A DNA stretch of 64,000 nt from Atrichornis clamosus (lineage: Eukaryota; Chordata; Aves; Passeriformes; Menuridae). The notes beneath the pieces were generated by a model. The model worked only from the letters and a program-made list of their open reading frames with translations. It made no database searches and was not told the DNA's origin. Where the stretch lies: positions 89,824 to 153,823 of the forward strand of contig WBMZ01012670.1 in assembly GCA_013400975.1 (NCBI GenBank). Reading direction: 5' to 3'. Position 1 is the first letter of the stretch, and each line of letters opens with the position of its first letter. Below, in pieces: positions 12,011 to 22,709 of this stretch. The translations under genes and the position numbers were made by a program.

Positions 12011-13629
12011 TCTCACGCTAAACTTGTCTTTGTACCAGCTCCCTGGAGGGGCTCTAGGGGCTCTCCCTCAGCAAGTCAGCAAACAAGGTCCCATTCTCTG
12101 TGCAATTGCAGTTCTGCTGCAAATGGTGACAAGGGACAAGTTTACAACTCTTGTGAGCAAACCTAACTACTTGTACTTGCCATGGGAAAAGGAATGAGCG
12201 AAGCTCCAGTAAATCTGCTCCAGTTTTAGAATAAAACACCAGGAGGAAATTAATTTAATCACTTATATCCAGTGCAAAAGAAGACTGCCCCTCTGCTCTT
12301 TCATCAACACGAAATGTAGCCTCACTTCCTACTCTGCCTCATTTTCTGTAAGCATCAATAGTTTTGTTTCTTCCAGAGTTACCTACCTAAGTCATTGCCA
12401 TATCAGGATAATAATTTGGAACTTTTCAGAAAACAGCATTTTAGGTCTAGTAAAAAGCAACTGCAGTTATTTCTTCACAGACCAGGAGATGTTGTTCATG
12501 TGCTACCTTATCTGGGCTGTTTGTGTCTTCTGTGTTAAAGTCAAAAGAGGAAAATTTCCATGTCCATCCAGACTAGTCTAGTAGGATACACTGGGATAAG
12601 ACCACATTAGAAACTTGATCAAAACATCACTTCCCTTAGGAAGGGACAGATTTATTGGACTGTAACACTCAAGCTCTGGGCTGTTGGGATGTTGGCAAGT
12701 GTCATGTTTGCCAGGGGCTGAAGCTCCTTGTCTTCTGTGCAGTAGTCCAAGTCATCCAATCCTGAGAAATTAAAAACATTTTGATTTCCTAAAAAATCAC
12801 CACTAACCATACAATTTCTATTCAGCTGAAGAATTGTTCAATTTCCCCAAAATCTTGGAAGCAGGGACTTATGCAATGCCTCAGTGTGCCCAGTGATTTG
12901 AAAAACCCCTGCCAGCTAAGGAAAGGCTCGAGACTTCAGAGTTACTGGCTTGGAGTATCTCCATTTTGAAATGTCCAGCCTGAGGTCCAGTAAAGTCTTA
13001 TCTTTGTAAGAACCAAGGGACCACAGCTCAAGCTGAGGTCACAGAAAGCAGACGTGGCCATTGGTTTCAAAAATTCAGGTGTAGACAGTCAAAACTGGCT
13101 TCTCAGAAACCACTTTTGAAAATACAGAACTCTTCATATGGGGAAATCAAATGGTGAGCATGTGGGGCTGCCAGCCATTCCCACTGAATCCAACCACAGT
13201 TTCACAATGATAGGAATTTGGCTTTTAGGGCTGCATGCTTGTCCAGGTTGGGCCAACATCAGTTTTTACCCTCTGGGGATGTAACACTTGACTGTTACCC
13301 ATTGCCTCTTTCCACTCTGACACAATTTTTTCCTGGGAGTGCAAGGCGCTTAACTACCTTGGGGTTTCTAAGGGCTGGAGTTAGCAGAACATTCCTTGTG
13401 GCACTGAGTTGTATGGGAATTTAGCAAAGATGTCTTCTCAAGGAAGCAGATCTCTCGTCTCGAGAATCTTCTGATTAAACTGTCAAGCTGTGAGACGTGC
13501 AGCTAAAGAGAACAACAGAATTTGAAGGAACATTTAAAGAAATATTTTTGACAATTCCCAGTGCAGCTGGGATGATGACACACACTCTGGTCCTAGCAAT
13601 CTCGCCAGGCAGGCGAGGGCTAGTGCTTT

Positions 13630-13659
13630 ATATGTAAATATAAACATATATTTACATAT
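13630..13659. repeat. Perfect 12-base inverted repeat with a 6-base loop
   Basis: ATATGTAAATAT (13630-13641) and its exact complement ATATTTACATAT (13648-13659) flank AAACAT. Each arm contains TGTAAATA, which resembles a forkhead site. It could form a hairpin or be a paired binding site. Confidence 0.85.
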
Positions 13660-15839
13660 TTCCTAACATCTGTTATGAATTTGTTTTCCCTTTGGTTCTA
13701 TTTAAAGTATGTCTTGTCCTATTATCTCCAAGGCTGAAATTTGGAAGGGTTTCTTAATAAACTCTGTATACTGCAGAGCCACAAGAAAAATTCTCCCTCC
13801 TCCACAGCTTTTGAGACAGTTTTTCTACAGTTATTCCTTCCTCATATTTCTAAATGCAAGAGCATCTCCCCAGCCTATGAAAGGAGCACAGTTTTCTAAG
13901 TGGATTCCTGCTGGGAAGGGTGTAATCTCACCATCAGCTTCCAGGGATTTCTATTCAGTTGGTCTAACCTATTTGTCCTGGCAGCCCAGCTTTGGAATTG
14001 TTCCTCGGCTTGGTGTCTCTTTCGGAGAGCTCCCTACTATCAGCTCAAGGTCCCGATCACAACTTCTGCATCCTGGAAGAAAAGTTCTGGGCTACAAAGC
14101 ACCAGTGCCGGAGCCACCACAGCAAAGATGGATCCCAACAGCCTCCACAGCTGAGGCAATGCCACAGCCGGGGTTAGCGCTGCAAAAGTGAGAGAAGTTC
14201 AACCCACCATCCTGGCAGGCTATGGCACAGACCACGGAGCAAAACTAAACAGGACAGCAAGCACGATTTGTGAGAAAGAGGCACCCTTTATTTGTAAATA
14301 GGATAAAGTGGAAGGGGAAAGGGCAAAGAAGAAAATGTTGAGGCACGTGGACGCCAGCATTTTCACATGGTCTCTGACAGCAAAGGCTTCAGTGCTGGGT
14401 GCTCACTGTGAGAAAGTTCAGGCATGGGTTTTCAGGGGTGCTCAGTGTCAAAACCCCCTGAGTTCCTGCTGGCACTGGAGATGCTTTGCTGAATGAACAA
14501 GTGATGTCCTGACCTAAAAGTGCACCTACAGCCAGCACCCACAGCTGATTTCCTTATTTTGATAGCAGTCACGTACCTAATTCTTTCATGGTCCTGGGCC
14601 TGGTGCAATTCTCAGTGTGAGCTCTAAGCCCAGCACTTGAGTTGGGACAAGGAGTCTTCTGAAGACTCACAGAATTGTCTTGCAAAATTCTTTTCCAAGT
14701 AACAATTAAGCATCAGTGCAAATAAATATAATTTCCTTAAAAGTTCAGAGCTCTGTATGGCCAGATGACACACAAATCAAAAGGTTTTCTGCACTGATGA
14801 AATTCCAGGAAATATGGGGTGGGGAGTAAGGGATAGAGAGATAGCCAAAAACAAAATTCTCAGATCATCTATCCAAAAACATTGCTTCCCCAGCCAAATT
14901 ACTCAGTCTTTTATGAGAAAGATGTCTAGGTTTGGCAAGAAGAAAAAGACAACTCCACCAGACAATAAGAAAAAGCCCTCGTTGAATTCTAAACACCAAT
15001 AATGGAGGGGAAATATGGCTTGTTCTCTTCTGTGGTAAAACTTTCAGCTGAAACCCTGAAAATCAGTAACCCTGGGACAGGTACCAGAGACCCTGGGCTG
15101 ATGCTAGCAAACATTGGAGTTTCTACCAGCTCAACAAAAGCATTCCTGAAGATTTGTCTCCAGAAACAGCTCATTAAAGTGAGCTGTGAATCACTGAGAT
15201 AAATGTTGAACTAAACTGATAAGCTTCTTACATATACCGAACGTACACGAGTATCAGACAGCTGCCTTCACCAGGCTGGTTATGACTTACCCTGGAGCTG
15301 TAACTGAGGCCCTGGTGCTGCAGAGTTTTACTGCACATGCTTATGGAGTCAACAGCAAATTTATCTGCAAATTCACTTGTCTGCAGTCACTAAAAATGCT
15401 CCTGTCTTGCTTCCCTGCTCCTGTCTTGCCCAGTCCGTAAAAACTCAACAATTCCTGAGAAACACTGGAATGCCCATGCAGCAAACATGAAAGACCAGGT
15501 CTGTGTACAGACTTCCTACGTAACTTCAGCTAAGGCATACGGCTCTACACGTATCTTCTGTAACAAACAGGAAAACTGGATGCTGAGCTGCCACCCCACC
15601 CCAGAACTGTGCATTCTCAGAGCTGTACAAACATGTCCATAATTACTCCTCAGAGCCTGCCACAAACGCCCAGCGTGCCCAGCCATCCAGAACTTTCTAA
15701 AAGTCATTATTATTAAAATGAAACAAAGTTTGCCCTCAGTTTCACTTTTTAACTAGTGTGTTATAAAAAAAAAAAAAGTTGTTTCATAATTGCTATTACA
15801 GAAGAGACTTGCAGTAAATTTTCCACCACCAGCACAATT

Positions 15840-16030
15840 AGACCTTATTCACCTCAGGTGCAAGAAGAGGCGTGCTGAGTTTGAATATACACCTTATAAT
15901 TGCTGCCTCAATTAGCACACAGCAGATAATCATTCCTTTTGTCATGTATTAATGCCCGCTCACCTTTCTGCATCATTGGCTTCTTCCCTTTAGTCCCACT
16001 GGTTTTTAAGTGGTCATAATGAGTAAATCT
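15840..16030. promoter_or_regulatory. Possible enhancer with ZEB-type and homeobox-type sites
   Basis: CACCTCAGGTG (15850-15860) is a perfect inverted repeat of CACCT with one central base, the arrangement bound by ZEB factors. ATAATTG and CAATTAG cores and an AGATAA site follow within 80 bases. It lies about 1 kb beyond the presumed 3' end of NUAK1. Confidence 0.25.
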
Positions 16031-16960
16031 AGCACCTACAGCCATGGCTTCTTGTTTTAAAAAGCTCAGGAGAGAGAAAGTGAGTTAGAACAATTAAAGC
16101 CTTTTCCCCCCTATAATATCCAAAGCCTGTATCCTAATCCAAACTGCCTGTAATTTAAAAAGCAGAATATACACCACAGGTATCTTGGCTGGCTGTATCG
16201 AGGGTGAAGTTTGATGGTGTCTTGCTCAGAGTCAACATGAAGACATTGCCAACCAATTCCTTTATTTTAACAAGTCCCCCGCACACACAGCGCACCTAAC
16301 ACCCAGCTTCCCTTATGATACCCACCAGTTTTCCAAGAAAAACAATCTAAAGCCTTCTGGTTATCACGGGAGTTCCAAAAAAATGAAAACTGACTCCCCT
16401 TTTCTCCTCTCACCAGCTGATTATTGCTGGCTGCTCACAGCCACCTGACCAAAACCAATACACATTTGACAGCAGTGGATGGCCATCAGCCTTTTTTGAT
16501 CCAATTACTGCTCCAATTTCACTAACAGGAACATTGTCAATAAGCTGTCCCTCTCCCCTGACGGGGAGGAGAAAGGACCATGACCATCTGTCTCTGAGCT
16601 ACCAACGAGTTGTGCTGTGCCTGCTCAGACAGCTCTGTCTCACCTACAGCACACCTGGCCCACAAACTTCATTTACCTTCCACAGCAAACCCCCAACCAG
16701 CTTTTCTCCACCGAACTTTTCCAGAGCTGAAAGCTCTGGGTGCTTTGCAGTGCCAAATACTTCGTAGCAAGGGAGTCTCTGTGGCCACACACATTATATT
16801 CAAATGCACAAACGAGCTTTGCATAAACAACTTGGTACAAAGTGCTGAGATGCTGCTGTATTTCTGCATGACAAGTTCACTACCATTTGGCATTGGCTCA
16901 TGCTGATGTACAGTGAAAGAGAAAAGTGAGAGAGACTCTTCACAGTTACATTAATTTCAT

Positions 16961-16966
16961 TTTATT
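16961..16966 (-). terminator. NUAK1: Distal polyadenylation signal AATAAA for NUAK1
   Basis: The minus strand reads TTTATTAAATAAAATGAAAT, with a canonical AATAAA. About 25-50 bases downstream the transcript strand is pyrimidine-rich (CTCTCTCAC, then TTTTCTCTTTC), as expected of a downstream element. Cleavage would fall near 16935-16950. This is the best candidate because the preceding few hundred bases look like a distal 3' UTR. Confidence 0.55.
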
Positions 16967-17320
16967 TAATAAAAAACAGTATCAGATTAAAAATACAAAC
17001 ACTTCGGGTGATTATCCAGCGTTTTTCCCTGTGTGCCTTGTAGAGCTCAAACCAACCAAGGATTGGGAGAAAAAAACAAAAAAAACCCAAAAATAATACC
17101 AAACAATTTTGGCCGGAGCTGTAAAATAATGTTGCACCAATTAAATTACACCAAATATATTATTATAACTTTGAAATGGCTTTCAGACCAATAAATTAAA
17201 AAAAAGACAAATTCAAATAAAAAAGTTGACTTTGTATTACAAAAAAAATTAAATAAGAATCACAACACTAATAGTAACAATGTGCAGTCAAGTTTTTTTT
17301 TTCTTCTCTTCTAGGAATGA

Positions 17321-17365
17321 TAACATGCCAGTAAACATGTAACATGCCAGTAACATGCCAGTAAA
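17321..17365 (-). repeat. Three copies of an 11-15 base repeat in the NUAK1 3' UTR
   Basis: On the plus strand TAACATGCCAG occurs at 17321-17331, 17340-17350 and 17351-17361; the first and third copies extend to TAACATGCCAGTAAA. The second and third are directly adjacent. On the transcript the unit reads TTTACTGGCATGTTA. It is a small local duplication close to the presumed 3' end of the mRNA. Confidence 0.85.
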
Positions 17366-17987
17366 TCCCTACGTAACATTTCCAGTTTGGCAGCAAGCAG
17401 TCACTCACTCATTCACATTTGTACACAAGGAAGCAGGCCTGGGCAAAAGCCTCGGAGACAGGAGCCTTGGGGTGCTCCTCACTTCCCTGCCACGGCTGGC
17501 TGAGTTCCCTTCCCTTCCTCCCAAAACCTCTATAAATCCACTCAAGGTTTAGCGCCAGATGTGCAGGGAAGGTGTCAATCAGTGCAGCCCCACCCAAGTG
17601 ATGCTCTGGGACAGCGCTGACTCACACCAGCTGAGGATGCAGCTCTGACGTCCCAGGGCATGAGTTAAAAGCCGTGGCTGCAAGGCACATCCACCCTTGT
17701 TTCAGAAAGGCCATGGAGACTACATCGAGTTGTTTTAAATGGTACCACAGCAAACCTGTTAATTCAACACACTGCAGAATGGGGTGTTGGTTCGGCATGG
17801 GGTAAAAGAGCACATGCAGGGCTTGTGAGAGAAGATGAGACGTCTGAGTATCATACAGAGAGGTACACATCTGTAGAGAAGTGACCTGCAGTTGCCCTTC
17901 CTGAGCAAATGACAGCGAGCCAGATTTCACTTGACTGCCTGAGAGCACATCTCTCAGAGATTTCATGGTATTGATGCCATTTATTTC

Positions 17988-17993
17988 AGAGCC
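17988..17993 (-). terminator. NUAK1: Possible proximal polyadenylation signal AATAAA for NUAK1
   Basis: A canonical AATAAA on the minus strand lies about 1.9 kb after the stop codon. If used, it would remove the AU-rich distal 3' UTR and the triple repeat. Use cannot be judged from sequence. Confidence 0.25.
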
Positions 17994-19319
17994 AAATTTG
18001 GTCCAGTGTAAGTAAATAAGTAATAAGTAAAGGTTCTCCACAGAGGCAGATTAACTGGTTTAGGAATCTCAAGCTGGTTCATCTTTATGCTAGGCAGCCC
18101 ACTTGATTTTTAGGAGAAACCAGCAGACTTAAGTACCATGATACACTGAATAAGAGTAATCTTCAAGTGAAATAGCTCCCTGTCCCAGATGCCAACAACA
18201 TACGGAGTTATCCCTGATTCCCAAGGAATCCCCAGAGGAACTCTATTTGGTTTCTGCTCCATCTCTAGGATTTGGGACACACTGGGTCTAATTCTGATTT
18301 CAGTTCCAGTTACAGGGCAGGAGTGAGACCAGAACTTGCTCCATGCTCCTCTGCTCTGGGTTTGGGTGTAGATACAAGTTTTGCAGCTGTGGATCATTTG
18401 ACATCATAGGCTGAAACCTGTGATTTAAACATGCCAGTGCACCTCCAGGAAAGCCAGGGGCTATGTGCTCATGGAAACGAAACTGAAATGGGCCTGAAGA
18501 TTCCAGTTTGCCCAGGCCTGTCAAACACACAGTGCCTTTCTGACATAGGCTTACATTCAGGTAATCCAGTAGACCCACGTGGTACCTTTATGGGAGTTGA
18601 AGCCTTTGGTCTGGATAGCTGGATATGTCTGAGAACACAAACATATAACCCTTTTTTTTTTCAAACTGGTATCATTGCACACTCAGCACCAGCTACACAA
18701 GATAGAGGCAGGCCCATAATTTTATGCCAACTCTGTTATTAAATCTACCATTAACATTTCACCACTCAATTCTTTCCGCTCCATTATCACCTACCTAGAA
18801 ACATTTTCATCTGGAGAAAGACATCTTCCCACTAACTTTCTGACCTCTATCCATTTCCTACATTCTACAACCTTTTTCTTACCTAACATTCTGATTGCAA
18901 ACTACTGTCACTCCCAAATACTACAAGCTAGCAGCAAGGTGGCACCATTTGCTGACAGACTGAACTCTACACTGGAAGGTCAGCTAACCCTGGAGACCCT
19001 TTGTCAGATCCATCTTTGTCTGGGCATTCATCTGGTTGGCCATTTTGAAAGAGTCACAAATTGAATACATGGGTTGAAATGCCTTAAAAGGTCATTCAGG
19101 AGCTGATAACATCCATTCCTTCCAGTTCCCACTATCATTTCTGTGACTGTTTTTGTTGGTAGGAGCAGTAGTTGGAAACAGTTTTAGAACTTTCTGCTCA
19201 CTGAAGAGCAATGGCTCTGGACCCTGTGGGAGGGCCTAGATCTGAATGCCTGCTCCACTGCTTGTCCACAAACACCTCATGAGGTTTTTCCGGGGCCAGT
19301 CTCTCAAATTATCTGTCTC

Positions 19320-19660
19320 GGAACATGTTCAGAACTTCTCACATCACCCTGGTGGAAGGGACCATGGTGACCACTAGCCTGGCCTCCTGCATAATGCAAG
19401 CCAAAGATTCCCACTGTGCAATGACTGTATCCAGATGAATAACTTCAGGGGGAAATAAAGCCTCTCTTTCTAAAAGGCATCCAAATTTGACGAAGAATTC
19501 AGTTCACCTCTTGATAAAGCTTACCTAATATTAACTACAAACCTCTCAAAACGTGTGTCCCTCACTTCCAGTTTTAATTCTGTCTAGCTCTGACTTTGAG
19601 CCATCAAATCTTGATGCTTTTGTCTGCTAACTCCTGATGTGATTTCATCACAGACACAAA
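19320..19660 (-). mobile_element. Old CR1 LINE 3' fragment inside the NUAK1 3' UTR
   Basis: The plus strand reads GGAAGGGACCATGGTGACC, then CTGGCCTCCTGCATAATGCA, followed further on by a stretch with TTAATTCTGTCTAGCTCTGA. This succession matches the antisense of the 3' part of old amniote CR1 elements as I know them (ggaccattatgatcatctagtctgacctcctg type). The element is thus in sense on the minus strand, the same direction as NUAK1. It is diverged, with no terminal 8-base repeats left, so the ends are approximate. Confidence 0.65.
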
Positions 19661-19883
19661 GACCAAAAGTTTTTCTCTGGTTAGGTAGGTAACATTTTGA
19701 GGACACAAAATGAGAGAAGTGTGAGATGACTTCAGGGCTACTTCACTAGGAGTTCAGCTAAGCAGGTACAGTCAGCTCCTCCAAATCAAAACCTACCATT
19801 GTCAGCAAATCAGTGACCTGGCTTACTCCATCATAAAGGTACACAGAAAAACTCCCTTCCCTCACTTTTCTGTCTTCCCTCTG

Positions 19884-21037
19884 CTAGTTGAGCTTGTTGC
19901 AGATCTCTAGGGCTTTCTTGTAGACCTGAGTCACATCATCCATGTCTGTGAGAAGAGAAAAACTGCTGTCCCCCAGACGGTTGCGGTAACGCTTTAGATA
20001 CTGTGGCCGTGGGCGGTTCTGAAGTCCTTCAAAGTCTTGGATCTGGAGGAAATTTTCAGCAGAGACACAGCTCCGTATTCTCTGCCTGTTTGGCCTGTTC
20101 TCTTGCAAATCCAGCAAATCAAATGAGTCACTGGACAAAATACTGTCATCACTAATCACGCTGGAAGGGCGACTGTAACTTCGAGGTAATGCATCCCCAG
20201 GCAAAACCATTTCTTCCATGGCCTCCAGCGTTGGTGTGTCAGGGCTAATCAAAGCAGATTCAGTGCTGGTGGTAGAATACTTGCTGTTATGTTTCAAGAT
20301 GCCCTTACGCCTGCAGGAATGGCTGTAAGACCCATTTCTGGATGGCTCTGTGACCCCTGGAGAAGTGTCACTATTTACTGTCTCATCATTATTGTCCAAG
20401 AGTTCAGAAGATTCGCTTCGTTCTGGAGAGGAGTAATAGCCGGACTCCCTCTGCTGAGTCTTCTTTAAGATTCCTTTTTTTGGCATTAGTGAAGACTGCT
20501 TAGTGCCATATTTGCCAGCTACCTCTCCCTCTACAACACCTTTAATGGCAACGCCAGTCCTACACAACTCTTGCTCCAGCTTGAAAGCAGAGGGTAACAC
20601 TGGGCTGACCACTCCTTCAATGAAACCTGCACTGTGAGATCGATGTTCACTGTTGCTCCTTTTCTTCAGGATGCCTTTGGGTCTCTTGGAGGTCGGTTTG
20701 GTTGCATTTTCAGCTCCTCCTTCCTGGATGGACTGTGCAATGTCGTTTTCCTTTTTTGATTTTTTCAGGGACCTTTGTCTCTCTAGTGTGACTTCAGGAC
20801 CTTTGGGCTTAGAAAGGCACTTGATTTTGGTATCAGTCTCTGGTTGGAGGCCAGTAGAACGGTGATGCCAATCAATGAACCTTGCCAGCAGTGGGGACTC
20901 GGAGTCCTTCATGGCATCACAGTCACAAACACTGCTCTTGTAGCCCCAGTTAACCCACCAGTGGTTGGCAATGTCTTCAATGGTTGCTCGGCGTTCTGGG
21001 TTCACCATCAGCATCCATCTGATAAGACCACGAGCAT
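19884..21037 (-). CDS. NUAK1: NUAK1 coding exon 7: kinase end and regulatory tail (residues 258-641)
   Basis: The last coding exon, 1154 nt, starts inside the Asp258 codon after an ACCTATAG acceptor and ends at TAG (19886-19884). It finishes the kinase domain (NPERRATIEDIANHWW, to about residue 285), then encodes a long Ser-, Lys- and Arg-rich tail. Three GILK motifs are visible at residues 379-383, 446-450 and 503-506; in human NUAK1 such GILKK motifs dock PP1-beta/MYPT1. ESGYYSSPERSESS starts at 455 and corresponds to the reported beta-TrCP phosphodegron region. RQRIRS, with Ser580, corresponds to the Akt site Ser600 of human NUAK1. The C-terminal 60 residues (SAENFLQIQDFEGLQNRPRP onward) are almost unchanged from human, whereas the middle of the tail (about 395-445 and 475-545) varies most. 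No frameshift or internal stop is present. Confidence 0.97.
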
Positions 21038-22123
21038 CTATAGGTGAAAAACAGCATATGAAATTTTTAGAACATAGGCATTCTTAGTTTTGTGAGTTTA
21101 ATTTCGAAGTGTGAAGCCAATCAAATGAGCAAAAATTATGTTCCTTACAACAGGAGAAGTGAAAGGGAACAAGGATTTGTCCATCAGTCAATGATGGAAA
21201 ATGCCTTTGAGTACTACTTTTTATCAGAAGAATATTATTCACTTTGGGAAATGTACACTGGGATACCAAATAAATTAGTGTTTGTACTGTATTTGACAGT
21301 GAATAGCTCCATATTACTGAAGGAAGTCACCAACCTATTAACTCTAATGACAAAACTTCAAGGAAAACAAAGGCAATTGGGATATTTTAAATTATCTACA
21401 CATTATTGCTTTTGTATTTACTTTTACCATAAACAGCCTTCTGTGTATTTTAAAGGTTTATTTTCATGGAGAAAGCAAGAAGACAGAAAATTGAAAGGGA
21501 TGGCAAACAACTGACACAAGATAAATATTCATTTAAATATAATATATACTTAGATATTTAAGTATTTAAGGCTGGAAGGACTCATTATAATCAATGAGCC
21601 AGTTGATGCTTTTCTGTCAGGTGACTGCTTAATGTGTTCTCCTCTAAGTAGAAGTCAATGTGAACAGAGAGGCATTAATTCAGATTTTGGCCTGCCTTCT
21701 TTAGCAAGAGCCTGTGTTGCTCCAACCATTCCCTCCTCTCTGCTTGTGGCATACCACAGTGCAGTCAGAGCACTGACCTAACTGCTCTCTACCAGTATGT
21801 TGTATCAGTTTACAGCTTGCCTGAACAATTCCACTTGCAATAGCTAACAGACCCTCCACCATCAGAGATCTACTTAAAAGAGCCCGTTACAGCTTCCCCA
21901 AGGCTACAACATCTATCTGCTACGGAACTTTAATTTCAAAAGGGCTTTTGGTAAATGATGTACCCAGATGGGAATTTATAGCAGATGAGCTCAGTAGGGG
22001 AATGAGGGGGGGGTTTTGTGCATCATTCTAATATGACACCAAAACATGCTGGAAGGGGCCAGACAAGACTTCCATTCTGAACTGCTGTCAGCTCAGTACA
22101 TGGCCCTCCCTCTCTTTTCATAC
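21038..22123 (-). other. NUAK1: NUAK1 intron 6 (1.1 kb)
   Basis: The donor is GTATGA and the acceptor is TTTTTCACCTATAG. It contains a short stretch near 21565-21610 that resembles an old CR1 end. No other feature is visible. The open frame near 21092-21514 on the plus strand has no recognisable domain. Confidence 0.92.
21560..21610 (-). mobile_element. Short CR1-like remnant in intron 6
   Basis: The stretch containing AAGGCTGGAAGGACTCATTA followed by TAATCAATGAG resembles the same CR1 3' end (taaggccagaagggaccattatgatcatc type) as the fragment at 19320. Only about 50 bases are convincing. Confidence 0.4.
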
Positions 22124-22256
22124 CTGAGGTCTGTGTTGGCTCACGGTATTCTCCACTGCTGATCTGCCTGATGAGATTTTTGTGATCAAAGCCATCAAAG
22201 GGCATCGTTCCATAAACCAGAGTGTAAAGCAATACACCAAGGGCCCAGCTGTCAAC
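22124..22256 (-). CDS. NUAK1: NUAK1 coding exon 6: kinase C-lobe (residues 214-258)
   Basis: A 133-nt exon that begins [20 protein letters not shown] after a TATTTCAG acceptor and ends inside the codon for Asp258 at a GTATGA donor (phase 1). It carries subdomain IX with Asp215, the helix F aspartate that anchors the catalytic loop, followed by [20 protein letters not shown]. The end reads TQTS, where human NUAK1 has TQPS as I recall. All core residues of the C-lobe are kept. Confidence 0.95.
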
Positions 22257-22589
22257 CTGAAATACAGACACAACACGTGTGAAGCCCAGGAAAGCTGATC
22301 CCTGCCCTTCTGCCTGCCATTAACACCACAAGAGCAGCATCATGTTCAGCTGCACCTACTGCCTGGCAAACTGGTATCTAACATCTTACTAACCACCTAC
22401 AGGCAAAGTAAACAAAAGCAAGTGAAGGCAGCTTAAGAACTTTAAATACAGGACAGACCCAAGTGAACTCACATTTACAGTAACATTCACATTAAGAATT
22501 ACCCTTGAGAACATTATCATCAAAGACATCCCCACCACAGAAAGATCCCCACCACACAAAGACACCACAGAAAAGCTGACCCTTCTTAC
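22257..22589 (-). other. NUAK1: NUAK1 intron 5 (333 bases)
   Basis: This is the only intron of the gene under 1 kb. The borders are GTAAGA and TATTTCAG. It contains nothing else that I can see. Confidence 0.93.
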
Positions 22590-22709
22590 CTCTGGGCCTC
22601 TGTAAGGTCGCCCATTCACTATTTCAGGGGAAGCATACAGTGGGCTTCCACAAAAGGTCTGCAGAAACTTGTCTTTATGATAAAGGTTGGAGAGTCCAAA
22701 ATCAGCAAT
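22590..22709 (-). CDS. NUAK1: NUAK1 coding exon 5: DFG and activation loop (residues 174-213)
   Basis: A 120-nt exon of 40 codons, phase 0 at both ends, with a TATTTGCAG acceptor and a GTAAGA donor. It encodes the magnesium-binding DFG (Asp176-Gly178), the activation loop and the P+1 loop. Thr191, in the context FLQTFCGSP, is the T-loop residue phosphorylated by LKB1 in this family (Thr211 in human). The APE motif has the form SPE at 200-202, as is normal for NUAK1. The segment ends in NGRPYRGPE. His184 replaces a Gln found in the human protein as I recall it. The kinase therefore appears fully equipped for catalysis and activation. Confidence 0.96.

Larger units (their letters stand above)
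1..16934. other. Intergenic region downstream of NUAK1
   Basis: I find no protein-coding or RNA gene here that I can recognise. Open frames of up to 174 codons occur (for example 9227-9751) but lack domains and look like chance. Supported contents are listed separately: MIR-like and CR1 fragments, a TA tract, an inverted repeat, the exon-like island and three possible regulatory blocks. Stretches not listed hold nothing I can identify. Confidence 0.7.
16940..19883 (-). other. NUAK1: NUAK1 3' UTR (inferred)
   Basis: This non-coding stretch follows the stop codon and ends shortly after the AATAAA at 16966-16961, so the 3' UTR would be about 2.9 kb. Human NUAK1 also has a long 3' UTR. The distal part (about 16960-17300) is AU-rich on the transcript strand, with U runs and several UUUAUU-like elements, typical of long vertebrate 3' UTR ends. 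It includes an old CR1 fragment (19320-19660) and a short triple repeat (17321-17365). A second AATAAA lies at 17993-17988 and could give a shorter form. The open frames here look accidental. The extent is inferred, not proven. Confidence 0.65.

Noticed and set aside
13709..14191. 160-codon open frame on the plus strand
   Set aside because: No recognisable domain, and two other plus-strand frames are open over the same stretch. Considered chance.
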